Below are positions 31,577 through 39,917 of a DNA stretch of 48,680 nt, piece after piece. The notes under the pieces were generated by a model that did not search any database, was not told where the DNA came from, and saw only the letters and a program-made list of their open reading frames with translations. This stretch comes from Myxococcales bacterium (GTDB lineage: Bacteria; Myxococcota_A; Polyangia; Polyangiales; Polyangiaceae), in the NCBI GenBank assembly GCA_016191785.1, contig JACPVJ010000140.1, positions 1-48,680 of the forward strand, written 5' to 3'. The stretch's first letter is position 1; every line of letters starts with the position of its first letter. Made by a program: the position numbers and the translations under genes.

Positions 31577-32293
31577 ATGTCATTCAACCTCGTTCACATC
31601 TGGCACTCGATGGGCTTCTTGGCGAAGTTCATCGCCGCGGTCTTGCTGGTGATGGGGATAGCCAGCATCGGCGTGGTGATCGAGCGCCTGCTCGCGTTCT
31701 CGCGCTCGGCCAAAGAGTCTCTCGCGTTTGCCCAGAAGGCCACGCCCCTGCTCCGCAGCTGGGAGGTAGAGACCTTGCTCGCGACCGCCAAGGCCCACAA
31801 GGCCTCGGCCCTGGCCCGGCTCTTCGCCGCCATCATCGAGCGCTACATCGGCGGCTTCGAGACGCTGGACGGCAACATCACCCCCGTCGAGCTCGCCCGC
31901 AACGAGTCCGAGCGCCAGAAAGAGCAACTGGGCGCCGAGCTGCGCCGCGGTATGAGTGTGCTCGCCTCGGTGGGCTCGGTGGCGCCGTTCGTAGGTCTGC
32001 TCGGCACCGTGGTGGGGATCATCGCCGCATTCCAGGGGATCGCGTCGACCGGCTCGGGCGGCCTGGGCGCGGTGTCGGCCGGGATTGCCGAAGCGCTGAT
32101 CGAGACGGCCTTCGGTCTGATGGTGGCGATCCCCGCGGTGCTCTTCTTCAACTACCTGACCGCGCGAGTGAACACCATCGAGCTGGCCCTGGCGCGCTCG
32201 GCGGGCGAGCTCTTGGACGAGATGGAAGCACGCTACGCACCTCCGTCGAACCGCGGACGGACCTCGGACGTGGGCGAGCGCCAGGCAGCCTGA
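31577..32293 (+). CDS. exbB: ExbB/TolQ-family proton channel subunit
   Basis: The product has 238 residues with three membrane segments (about 12-34, 124-150 and 163-190). The MotA/TolQ/ExbB core is clear: GMSVLASVGSVAPFVGLLGTVVGI and GIAEALIETAFGLMVAIPAV. With ExbD it forms the inner-membrane motor that drives TonB. It is followed by exbD after 11 bp. Confidence 0.95.
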   Translation: MSFNLVHIWHSMGFLAKFIAAVLLVMGIASIGVVIERLLAFSRSAKESLAFAQKATPLLRSWEVETLLATAKAHKASALARLFAAIIERYIGGFETLDGNITPVELARNESERQKEQLGAELRRGMSVLASVGSVAPFVGLLGTVVGIIAAFQGIASTGSGGLGAVSAGIAEALIETAFGLMVAIPAVLFFNYLTARVNTIELALARSAGELLDEMEARYAPPSNRGRTSDVGERQAA

Positions 32294-32304
32294 GGGACGA
32301 CGTC

Positions 32305-32730
32305 ATGGGCATGAGCGCAGCCGCACAGCGACCCGAGCCAGAGATCAACGTCACCCCGTTGGTCGACGTGGTGCTCGTGCTGCTGATCATCTTCATGGTG
32401 ATCGCGCCGGCCATCAACGAGGGCGAGCACGTGGAGCTGCCGGCCGTCTTCCAGCCCGACGCCAAGCCCAAGGACATGAACCCCATCGACGTGACGATCG
32501 CGCTGAGCGGCACCGTGGTGGTGGACAAGGAGAAGATCGACCCGGGCACGCTGAAGGCTCGGCTCGCCGAGCTGCACGCGAAGGACCCCGAGCGAGCGCT
32601 GCTGCTCAAGGCAGACTCGGCGGCGCCCTACGGGAAGGTGCGCGAGACCTTCAATCTGCTTCAAGGCCTGGGGTTCAAGGGCATCTCGTTGAAGGTGACC
32701 GAGCGCAAGAAGCCCGGGCAGGGGCAGTGA
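32305..32730 (+). CDS. exbD: ExbD/TolR-family protein (first copy)
   Basis: The product has 141 residues. A short cytoplasmic N-terminus (PEINVTPLVD) leads into one membrane helix (VVLVLLIIFMVIAPAI, about 19-35), whose Asp in LVDVVLVLL is the proton-carrying residue of the family. The rest is the periplasmic domain (VELPAVFQP, GTVVVDKEKI, LLKADSAAPYGKV). It couples proton flow through ExbB to TonB. The next exbD begins 7 bp downstream. Confidence 0.94.
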   Translation: MGMSAAAQRPEPEINVTPLVDVVLVLLIIFMVIAPAINEGEHVELPAVFQPDAKPKDMNPIDVTIALSGTVVVDKEKIDPGTLKARLAELHAKDPERALLLKADSAAPYGKVRETFNLLQGLGFKGISLKVTERKKPGQGQ

Positions 32731-32737
32731 GGCCAGA

Positions 32738-33181
32738 ATGGGAATGCACGTCAGCGCCGGTAAGGGCAACTCGAAGAAGCAGCCAACCCCCAACGTGAAC
32801 GTCACACCGCTGGTCGACGTCGCGCTGGTGGTGCTGATCATCTTCATGGTCGTCACCCCGTTGATGACCAAGACCTTCTGGCTCAACCTGCCGAAGTCAG
32901 AGAAGCCCGACGACCCGCCGCCGCCCCCGAACGACGAAGCGAACAAGCCGTTGGTAGTGACCATCGACCGGGCAGGAGCGATCCGGGTCAACCAGACCGA
33001 GCTCAGCAAGCAAGAGCTGAAGGACCGCCTGCCCCGGATGCTCGCTGCCAAGCAGCAGAAGGTCGTGTACTTCGATGCGCACGACGAGCTCGGCTATGGG
33101 CGGGCCGTCGAAGTGCTGGATGCAGCGCGCGCCGGCGGCGCCCGCTCGATCGCAATCTTGACCGAAACCGTAGTCCGCTGA
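32738..33181 (+). CDS. ExbD/TolR-family protein (second copy)
   Basis: The product has 147 residues. Same plan as the first copy: NVNVTPLVDVALVVLIIFMVV (Asp in the helix), then a periplasmic domain (WLNLPKSEKPDD, VVYFDAHDELGYGRAVEVLD). Paired, divergent ExbD proteins downstream of one ExbB are known in other TonB systems, and the two may form a heteromer or serve different receptors. It is the last gene before the receptor (gap 62 bp). Confidence 0.92.
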   Translation: MGMHVSAGKGNSKKQPTPNVNVTPLVDVALVVLIIFMVVTPLMTKTFWLNLPKSEKPDDPPPPPNDEANKPLVVTIDRAGAIRVNQTELSKQELKDRLPRMLAAKQQKVVYFDAHDELGYGRAVEVLDAARAGGARSIAILTETVVR

Positions 33182-33243
33182 CGTTCACTCCCGAAGGACT
33201 GCCCGGCGCCCACTTGGACGCTCGGGCGGACGTGTACCCACGC

Positions 33244-36168
33244 ATGAGAGCCCAACCCATCGCTCATGGCTTCGTTACCTGGCTTCTGCTGATCGCCGCT
33301 GGCCCTTGGGCCCTGGCGCAGGCTCCCGACGACGAGGAGGGTGACGAGGTCGCGCCTGCGCCGAGCGAGGACGCGAAGCCGGCGCCCGAAGCCGACGAGG
33401 GCGATGAGGGCCAGAGCCCAGCGCGGCCACCGCCCAAGGGCAAGGGGGTGATCTGGGGTGTGCTGACCGACACCAAGCTGAAAGAGCCGCTGCCCGAGGC
33501 GACCGTCACGGTCGTCGGCACCAAGGTGAAGGCCATCACCGATCTCGACGGGCGGTTCCGGCTCGAGCTGCCGCCGGGGACCTACGCCATTCGCTTTTTC
33601 TACGAGCTGCACAAGGCCGAGCGCGTGCAGGGCATCGTGGTGACCGCCGGTCAGTTGGTGAAGGTCGACGCGCAGCTGGTGCCCGACGAGAAGGCCGTGG
33701 ACGTCGTCGAGGTCGAGACCGAAGCCGACCGAGCCAGCATGGAGGGGCTGAACCTGACGCGCAAGCGCGCGGCGGCGACCGGCGACGCCGTGGGCCGCGT
33801 CGAGATCGCCAAGACGCCGGACCGCAACGCCGCCGAGGCCGCGCGTCGCGTGGTCGGCGCCAACATCGTGGACGGCCGCTTCGTGTACGTGCGCGGCCTG
33901 GGCGAGCGGTACACCAATGCGCTGCTCAACGGGGTCCCACTGCCCAGCCCCGAGCCAGATCGGCAGGCGGTGCCCCTCGACCTGTTTCCGTCACTGGTCC
34001 TCGAGGACCTGACCATCGTCAAGACCTTCACCCCGGATACCCCGGGTGACTTCACCGGTGGCTCGGTGCGGATCAACACCCGCGAAATGCCCTCGAAGCT
34101 GCTGCTCTCGGCGTCGCTGGGCCTGGGGTTCAACACACGAACCACCTTTCAAGAGCGGCTCTCGTACCAGGGCAGCAGCACCGACTGGCTCGGGTTCGAC
34201 GGCGGCGCGCGCAAGCTGCCGAGCAGCATTCCCGATCACAAGATCGGTCCCAACGTGCCGCGCCCCGACGGTTCGGTGCCCACCCAGGCCGAGCTCACCG
34301 GCTGGGGGCGCGACATGAACGCCTTCATGTCCACCGAAGGGGCGACGAGCTTGCCGAACTACAACCTGAGCCTGGTCGGTGGCGACAGCTTCGACCTGGG
34401 CGAAAAGCGCCGGCTCGGCACGCTGGTCGCGCTGACCTATGGCCGCAAGTTCCTGCGCCGCTCGGGCGAAGAGATCCGCACCTTCGGCCTGGACGGCAAC
34501 GGCGCGCTGCAACAGAAGAACGACATCGAGGGCGAGACCGGCTTCGATCAGGTCGGATGGGGAGCGTTCGCCGGGGTCAGCTACGAATTCAACCCGAAGC
34601 ACCGCATCGGGTTGGTCGGGTTCCACAGCCAAGCGGGCGACAAAGAGGCGCGGGTCTTCGAGGGCTTCCACGAAGAGCGCTCCGCCATCATTCGCGAGAC
34701 GCGACTGCGGTACGTGAGCCGAGCGCTCACCTTCGGGCAGCTGAGGGGCGAGCACGAGCTCTCGGAGCTCGACGACGCCAAGCTCGACTGGAGCCTGTTT
34801 GCTTCGCGCGCCGGGCGCGACGAGCCCGACACCCGTGGCACCATCTACACCTACGACTCGGGGCTGGACGCCTACACCTTCGAGGACGACGCCCTGTCGG
34901 GCTCGCACTTCTTCGCGGAGCAGAAGGAGAAGACCTACGGCGGAGCGCTGGACTTCACCCAGCCGCTGATCCAAGGCGATGCCCCCGCGAGCCTGAAGCT
35001 GGGCACGCTGATGAGCTTCCGTGACCGCGAGTTCGACGCGCGGCGTTTCCGCTACCGGCAGGTCCCGGGGTCTGACCCGAACCTGCTCTTGCTGCCCCCC
35101 GATCAGCTGTTCACCGACGGCAACATCGGCACCGCGCTGGCCCTCCAAGAAGACACGCGCGCCAACGACTCGTACACCGCCGACTTGAACGTGTACGCGG
35201 TCTACCTGATGAGTGACACCAGCCTGAGCAAGCGGCTGCGGTTCGTGGCGGGTCAGAGGCTCGAGGTGGCGCGACAGGGCATCGAGTCGGTGGACCCGTT
35301 TGCCCCGAACGTGGGCAAGGTGTCCACGCGGATCGACACGACGGACCTCTTGCCCTCGGCGTCGCTGATCTTCAAGGCGACCGACAGCGCCAATCTGCGC
35401 GCCTCGGTCACCCGCACCATTGCCCGCCCGCAGCTGCGCGAGCTGGCCCCGTTCTCGTTCACCGACTACTTCGGTGGGACCAACGTCGAGGGCAACCCCG
35501 AGCTCGACCGTACCCTGATCACCAACGGTGATCTGCGCTTCGAGTACTTTCCGACGGCGAGCGAGGTGCTCGCGTTCAGCACGTTCTACAAGCACTTCGA
35601 CGGCGCCATCGAGCAGGTGTTGCAGGCTCAGGGCGCGGTGGCCGGCATCGCGACCTTCGACAACGCAGACAGCGCGTCTCTGATCGGTGTCGAGCTCGAG
35701 GGGCGGAAGGGACTCGGGTTTCTGAGTCAGTCCCTGAAGGATGTCTCGCTCATCGCCAACCTGACGCTGGCGCGCTCGCGCGTGTCGCTCGACCCCGAGA
35801 AGGCGACCTTCGTCACCAACTCGGACCGCCCGCTCTCGAACCAGGCCCCCTGGGTGGTCAACGCGATGCTCGACTACGGCAGCCAAGACCTGGGGCTGAA
35901 GGCGCGGCTCTTGTACAACATCTCGGGCCGCAGCATCGTGACGGTGGGCACCAACGGGCTACCCGACGTGTACGAGCAGCCCCGGCACTCGATGGACGCC
36001 GTGGTGGCCAAGGACCTCGGCAAGCACGTGGAGCTGAAGCTCTCTGCCACCAACATCCTGAACGCAGCTCATGTGCGCACCCAGGGCGAGACCGACGACG
36101 GCGACAACGTGGTCCGCAAGTACCAAGACGGCAGCACGTTCTCCCTGAGCGGGACGTACAACTACTAG
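33244..36168 (+). CDS. TonB-dependent outer-membrane receptor with N-terminal carboxypeptidase-regulatory-like domain
   Basis: The product has 974 residues. The ATG at 33244 begins a signal peptide (MRAQPIAHGFVTWLLLIAAGPWALA). An acidic segment (about 27-62) is followed by a carboxypeptidase-regulatory-like beta domain (about 68-150, VIWGVLTDTKLKEPLPEATV, DLDGRFRLELPPGTY), a TonB plug (about 170-280, including RNAAEAARRVVGANIVDGR, YVRGLGERYTNALLNGVPLP, DLFPSLVLEDLTIVKTFTPD and GGSVRINT), then a 22-strand-type barrel. This form of receptor imports a large or scarce ligand. The ligand is not shown by the sequence; the Pho genes upstream suggest phosphate or organic phosphate. The last codons overlap the convergent gene by 4 bp. 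Confidence 0.93.
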   Translation: MRAQPIAHGFVTWLLLIAAGPWALAQAPDDEEGDEVAPAPSEDAKPAPEADEGDEGQSPARPPPKGKGVIWGVLTDTKLKEPLPEATVTVVGTKVKAITDLDGRFRLELPPGTYAIRFFYELHKAERVQGIVVTAGQLVKVDAQLVPDEKAVDVVEVETEADRASMEGLNLTRKRAAATGDAVGRVEIAKTPDRNAAEAARRVVGANIVDGRFVYVRGLGERYTNALLNGVPLPSPEPDRQAVPLDLFPSLVLEDLTIVKTFTPDTPGDFTGGSVRINTREMPSKLLLSASLGLGFNTRTTFQERLSYQGSSTDWLGFDGGARKLPSSIPDHKIGPNVPRPDGSVPTQAELTGWGRDMNAFMSTEGATSLPNYNLSLVGGDSFDLGEKRRLGTLVALTYGRKFLRRSGEEIRTFGLDGNGALQQKNDIEGETGFDQVGWGAFAGVSYEFNPKHRIGLVGFHSQAGDKEARVFEGFHEERSAIIRETRLRYVSRALTFGQLRGEHELSELDDAKLDWSLFASRAGRDEPDTRGTIYTYDSGLDAYTFEDDALSGSHFFAEQKEKTYGGALDFTQPLIQGDAPASLKLGTLMSFRDREFDARRFRYRQVPGSDPNLLLLPPDQLFTDGNIGTALALQEDTRANDSYTADLNVYAVYLMSDTSLSKRLRFVAGQRLEVARQGIESVDPFAPNVGKVSTRIDTTDLLPSASLIFKATDSANLRASVTRTIARPQLRELAPFSFTDYFGGTNVEGNPELDRTLITNGDLRFEYFPTASEVLAFSTFYKHFDGAIEQVLQAQGAVAGIATFDNADSASLIGVELEGRKGLGFLSQSLKDVSLIANLTLARSRVSLDPEKATFVTNSDRPLSNQAPWVVNAMLDYGSQDLGLKARLLYNISGRSIVTVGTNGLPDVYEQPRHSMDAVVAKDLGKHVELKLSATNILNAAHVRTQGETDDGDNVVRKYQDGSTFSLSGTYNY

Positions 36169-37319
36169 GGCGGCTGCTTGACCGCGCACTCCGCGAGCAC
36201 CTCGCGGGCGACTGCCACGAGATCGCGTTCCTGGCCGGTGTCGTTCCTTCGAGGATCCCAGCCGGTGATGCGCGACAGCGTCGCGAGGGGCTGCTCGAGC
36301 CGCCGCTTCCACACCTCGCGCTGGCGTTCGTCGGTGGCCTGCGATTGTCCTTCGGCAAGGCCGCTCTCGAGCACGCCGAGCAGGGCCGGTACGAGCTCGC
36401 GCGTGCCCAGGTACTCGGCGAGCGCGACGTAGCGATCGCGGACCCACCACGCGAAGTCGTCGTCGAAGCGCGGCGCGGCTCGCAAGAAGGCCGTCACGAA
36501 GAAGTCGCGCTCGTCGGTGCTCGCTTCGCCCGGCCCGAGCGGCAGCGCCTCGAGCACCGGGCCGACCGCCGCCCACGCTTCTTGCAGGCCCAGGTAGCGC
36601 GGCTGGTCGCTGCTGCCGGGGTAGCCCGTGTAGTGACGCGAGAGCTCGTGCGCACCGTCGGACAGCTGAAAGAAGAGGTGGAAGTTGCCGCTCGAGGTCG
36701 AGAAGCTGCGGCCCCACATCCCGTTCGGCGGCGGCGGCGGCTCGATCTCGCGGATCTGGACGGCCAGCGCCGGGCGGGCGGTGGTCAGCGCCTTGTCCAG
36801 CAGAGCGGCCGAGATCCTACCGCGAGCGATGCGTACCGGCGACTGGCCTTCGGGGCGGTGCGAGTAGTACCCGTGATTGCCGAGGCCCACGACCTCGAAG
36901 TCGGGCTCGCCGCTCTTGCGGCGCGCCCGCCAAAGCTCGAGCCCGCCCCCGTGGCCCGAGCCGGTCTCGGCGATCACTTCCTCGACTTCGCTGGTGAGCG
37001 GATCGCACCCGAACGTCACGTCGACCACGCTGCCGGCCACGGTGCGGTCGTACTGCTTCGCGATCTTCTTGGCGAGGCGCGCCTCTGCGAGGCGGTGGTC
37101 TGCACAAGTGTCGTGGCCGGACACCTTGGCCGTCGCCCGCGGCTTCGGCGGCGCATCGGGCCAGCAGCGGTTGGGCGGCGGTGGCCGCGCCGGCGCCGGG
37201 CCTCTGGACGCAGGCTCCGGAGCCACCGCCGGGACCGCGGCCTGGGGTGCCGTGCGGCCGGGCGTCACGCTGGGCACCGCGCATCCGCCCAGGAGCAGCA
37301 CCGCGACGAACACCCGCAT
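36165..37319 (-). CDS. Putative lipoprotein of unknown function
   Basis: The product has 384 residues from the ATG at 37319, which begins a lipoprotein signal (MRVFVAVLLLGGCAVPS, lipobox LLGGC); the open frame upstream lacks one. A Pro/Ala-rich linker leads to a domain with CWPDAPP and DTCADHRLAEARLAKKI, then VDVTFGCDPLTSE. The C-terminal third is helical and could be HEAT-like (DRYVALAEYLGTRELVPALLG, LEQPLATLSRITGWDPRRN). No family assigned. It lies between the receptor and the beta-helix lipoprotein but on the other strand, overlapping the receptor stop by 4 bp. Confidence 0.7.
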   Translation of the reverse strand: MRVFVAVLLLGGCAVPSVTPGRTAPQAAVPAVAPEPASRGPAPARPPPPNRCWPDAPPKPRATAKVSGHDTCADHRLAEARLAKKIAKQYDRTVAGSVVDVTFGCDPLTSEVEEVIAETGSGHGGGLELWRARRKSGEPDFEVVGLGNHGYYSHRPEGQSPVRIARGRISAALLDKALTTARPALAVQIREIEPPPPPNGMWGRSFSTSSGNFHLFFQLSDGAHELSRHYTGYPGSSDQPRYLGLQEAWAAVGPVLEALPLGPGEASTDERDFFVTAFLRAAPRFDDDFAWWVRDRYVALAEYLGTRELVPALLGVLESGLAEGQSQATDERQREVWKRRLEQPLATLSRITGWDPRRNDTGQERDLVAVAREVLAECAVKQPP

Positions 37320-37441
37320 GTGCGGATGGAACACCGCGGCAGGCCGGAGGTTCCCGTGGTTCCCCACATCTGTTCCCCAGGCTGTGGAAAGCGTGCGTTT
37401 TTCGACGCCAATTCGAAACACGAAAGTTACGCGCGAGGCAT

Positions 37442-37458
37442 CGCTCGGTCACCGAGCG
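37442..37458. promoter_or_regulatory. Perfect 17-bp inverted repeat before the beta-helix lipoprotein gene
   Basis: CGCTCGGT-C-ACCGAGCG is an 8-bp perfect inverted repeat with a 1-bp centre, 35 bp before the ATG at 37494. It could be an operator for a dimeric regulator. As RNA it would be a poor hairpin because of the 1-nt loop. The remainder of the 174-bp gap (37320-37493) shows no Pho-box-like repeat. Confidence 0.5.
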
Positions 37459-37493
37459 CGCGCACAGTCCCGCTCGCCCAAGGAGGACTATTC

Positions 37494-38981
37494 ATGCGTC
37501 ACTTCACTCGTTTCTTGCTGGTTTCTTCCCTCGTTACCCTGCCCGTGCTGGTCGCATGCGGCGACGACGCGGACTCGGACAAGCCCTCATCCGGAGGCTC
37601 GGGTGGCACTGGCGCTACCGGGGGTAGCGGTGGCAGCGGCGGCGGCATGGCCGGCAGTGGCGGCAGCATGGCCGGGAGTGGTGGCAGCATGGCCGGCTCC
37701 GGCGGTGGGGGCACGGGCGGCGCGACCGGCGGCACCGGCGGCACCGGCGGCGCCACTTGTGACCTCGCGGCGACCAAGCCGGTCGAAGACCTCACCGGCA
37801 AGATCACCGCCAACAAGGCGCTGAAGAACGACAAGCACTACCTGCTCAAGGGCATCGTCACCGTCGAGGCCGGCGCCACGCTGACCATCGACCCGTGCAC
37901 CAAGATCATGGGCGACAAGGCCACGACCGGCACGCTGGTGATCAAGCAGGGCGCGAAGATCGTCGCCGACGGCAAGAAGGACGAGCCCATCGTCTTCACC
38001 AGCGCGGCGCCCGTGGGCTCGCGGGCGGCGGGTGACTGGGGCGGCCTGATCGTGCTCGGCAAGGCACCGACCAACAAGACCAACCCCACGATCGAGGGGC
38101 TGACCACCAACGAGACCTACGGCGGGACCGACCCCGCCGACGACAGCGGTGTTCTGCGCTTCATCCGCATCGAGTTCGGCGGCGTCGAGATCGCGGCCAA
38201 CAACGAGATCAACGGCCTGACGCTGGGCGGGGTGGGGAACAAGACGGTGGTCGAGAACATCCAGGTCAAGCACACCCTCGACGACTGCTTCGAGTTCTTC
38301 GGCGGGACCGTGAACGCCAAGCGCCTGGTCTGCTTCCGCAACGGCGACGACGGCCTGGACTTCGACTTCGGCTACTCGGGCAAGGTGCAGTTCTACTTCC
38401 ACCAATCGGACCCCAGCGTGGCCGACGAAACCAACGGTTTCGAGTGGGACACCGACGGCACGAACTTCACCGCCACCCCTGCCACCAACCCCACCGTGTA
38501 CAACGCCACGCTGTGCGGCCAGAACGCCGTGGTCGCCAAGCAGCAGTACGGCATGCTCTTGCGGCGCGGCGTGAAGGGCAAGATCGTGAACGCCATCGTC
38601 AGCGGCTTCGAGGCTGGCGTCGACCTCCGCGACGTGCCGCCCACCAGCATCGAGCTGATGAACAGCGTCTTCTTCGGCAACGCGCCGGAGAACATCGCCT
38701 ACGTCGAGGACGGGTCGAACAGCGACACCAAGAAGAACGACGACGGGGGCTTCGACGAGATTGGCTGGTTCAACACCAGCGGCTGGAACAACTCGACCGC
38801 CGATCCGAAGCTCGGCAACTGCTTCGCCGCCACGCCCAACCCGATTCCGGCATCGCCGGTCGCAGGCGCCACCCCGCCGAGCGACGGGTTCTTCGACGCC
38901 TCGGCCAACTATGCTGGCGCGTTCAAGGATAGCGCCGGAAACTGGATGACCGGCAAGTGGGTCGACTGGGCCGACAAGTGA
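37494..38981 (+). CDS. Lipoprotein with Gly-rich repeats and a right-handed beta-helix-like domain
   Basis: The product has 495 residues. A strong ribosome binding site (AAGGAGGA) precedes the ATG. Signal peptide with lipobox LVACG (Cys about 22), then a Gly/Ser/Ala/Met linker (about 32-85) that includes three 21-bp repeats. The remainder (about 95-495) has repeated turns such as VEAGATLTIDPCTKIMG, GTLVIKQGAKIVADG, FIRIEFGGVEI, NGLTLGGVGNKTVVENIQV and DCFEFFGGTVNAKRLVCFRNG, a parallel beta-helix pattern. Surface lipoproteins of this kind often adjoin TonB receptors with a carboxypeptidase-regulatory-like domain, as here, and may capture or process the ligand. A strong terminator follows at 39005. 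Confidence 0.85.
   Translation: MRHFTRFLLVSSLVTLPVLVACGDDADSDKPSSGGSGGTGATGGSGGSGGGMAGSGGSMAGSGGSMAGSGGGGTGGATGGTGGTGGATCDLAATKPVEDLTGKITANKALKNDKHYLLKGIVTVEAGATLTIDPCTKIMGDKATTGTLVIKQGAKIVADGKKDEPIVFTSAAPVGSRAAGDWGGLIVLGKAPTNKTNPTIEGLTTNETYGGTDPADDSGVLRFIRIEFGGVEIAANNEINGLTLGGVGNKTVVENIQVKHTLDDCFEFFGGTVNAKRLVCFRNGDDGLDFDFGYSGKVQFYFHQSDPSVADETNGFEWDTDGTNFTATPATNPTVYNATLCGQNAVVAKQQYGMLLRRGVKGKIVNAIVSGFEAGVDLRDVPPTSIELMNSVFFGNAPENIAYVEDGSNSDTKKNDDGGFDEIGWFNTSGWNNSTADPKLGNCFAATPNPIPASPVAGATPPSDGFFDASANYAGAFKDSAGNWMTGKWVDWADK
37641..37703 (+). repeat. Three 21-bp tandem repeats coding GGxMAGS
   Basis: Units begin at 37641, 37662 and 37683 and share the core GGCAGCATGGCCGG with few differences. 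They encode part of the Gly-rich linker of the lipoprotein and could vary in copy number by slippage. Confidence 0.75.
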
Positions 38982-39004
38982 ACCGCTAGCCGAGAAGCCC
39001 CCCA

Positions 39005-39042
39005 CCCCATCCGTGCCTCGGTGCGGATGGGGTTTCTTTCTT
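39005..39042 (+). terminator. Rho-independent terminator after the beta-helix lipoprotein
   Basis: CCCCATCCG (39005-39013) pairs with CGGATGGGG (39024-39032); three more pairs, two of them G-T, close on a 4-nt loop CTCG. The stem is followed directly by TTTCTTTCTT (39033-39042). This is the clearest intrinsic terminator in the window and marks the end of the phosphate locus. Confidence 0.9.
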
Positions 39043-39053
39043 GCGAGGGGTGC

Positions 39054-39059
39054 GATACT
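39054..39059 (+). promoter_or_regulatory. Putative extended -10 of the hydrolase gene
   Basis: TGCGATACT (39051-39059) is an extended -10-like element ending 11 nt before the ATG at 39071; there is no ribosome binding site, so any leader would be about 5 nt. Confidence 0.35.
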
Positions 39060-39070
39060 GGCCCCAACTC

Positions 39071-39877
39071 ATGCTTCCGAAGCACCAGCTCACCGTCTGC
39101 GGGTCTTCGATCGCCTTTCTCGACTCGGGGCGCCCACTCCCGCCCATCGTGCTGATTCACGGAAACTCGTCCTCGACCGCTGCGTGGTCTCGGCAGCTCG
39201 AGGGGCCGCTCGCCGAACGCTGGCGTCTCGTGGCGCTCGACCTTCCCGGCTGCGGTGACTCAGCGAGGCTCGCCAGCTACGGCTGCTCGACGCTGAGCGA
39301 GCCCATCGTCGGGCTCGCGCACGAGCGCGGGTGCGAGGACGCGATCTTCGTCGGCCACAGCCTGGGCGGGCACCTGCTGCTCGAGGCAGCGCCGCAGCTG
39401 CCGCGAGCACGCGGTTTCGTGATCATGGGGACGCCGCCGCTCGGCAAGCCGCCGCTGATGGAGCAGGCCTTTCTTCCGACGCCGGTGCTGGGCAGCGTCT
39501 TCACCGCCGAGCTGACCGCCGAAGCGATCGACGCTTGGGCCCGCGCGATGGTCGCGCCCGAGTCGGAAGTGCCGCCTCAGATCGCCGCGGACATTCGCCG
39601 AACGGACCCGCATTTCCGGAGCGGCATGCAGGCGGCGATCGCGCAGCTTGGCTACGAAGACGAGATCGAGATCGTGCGCGCGCTCACCCAACCCATCGCT
39701 GTCTTCCACGGAGCCGCCGACACCCTGATCAACGCCGCCTACATCGAGACCGTCGTGATGCCGACGCTGTGGCGCGGCGCGGTCCAGAGGATCGAAGGTG
39801 CGGGGCACTATCCCCAGCTCGAGCGCCCGGAAGCCTTCGACGCGCTGCTCGAAGCGTTCGCTCGAGACTGCGGCTGA
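39071..39877 (+). CDS. Alpha/beta-hydrolase family protein
   Basis: The product has 268 residues. The fold is clear from VLIHGNSSST (oxyanion region, about residues 27-36), the nucleophile elbow GHSLGGH (Ser about 96), the acid AVFHGAADTLI (Asp about 218) and the catalytic His in GAGHYPQLERP (about 247). The gene starts at 39071; an in-frame TTG at 39041 lies inside the terminator T-run and is not used. Substrate is unknown: it could be an ester, lactone or haloalkane-type hydrolase. It has no signal peptide, so it is cytoplasmic, and appears to be a single-gene unit. Confidence 0.9.
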   Translation: MLPKHQLTVCGSSIAFLDSGRPLPPIVLIHGNSSSTAAWSRQLEGPLAERWRLVALDLPGCGDSARLASYGCSTLSEPIVGLAHERGCEDAIFVGHSLGGHLLLEAAPQLPRARGFVIMGTPPLGKPPLMEQAFLPTPVLGSVFTAELTAEAIDAWARAMVAPESEVPPQIAADIRRTDPHFRSGMQAAIAQLGYEDEIEIVRALTQPIAVFHGAADTLINAAYIETVVMPTLWRGAVQRIEGAGHYPQLERPEAFDALLEAFARDCG

Positions 39878-39917
39878 GCGGCGGCGCGCGCCCTCCGGCC
39901 CCCGCGCCAGTCACCCA

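Noticed and set aside
33991..35886. Long minus-strand open frame opposite the TonB receptor
   Set aside because: Shadow of the receptor coding frame; no signal peptide, domain or ribosome binding site.
36345..37493. Long upstream extension of the beta-helix lipoprotein frame
   Set aside because: The strong ribosome binding site and lipoprotein signal at 37494 set the real start; the extension lies antisense to another gene.
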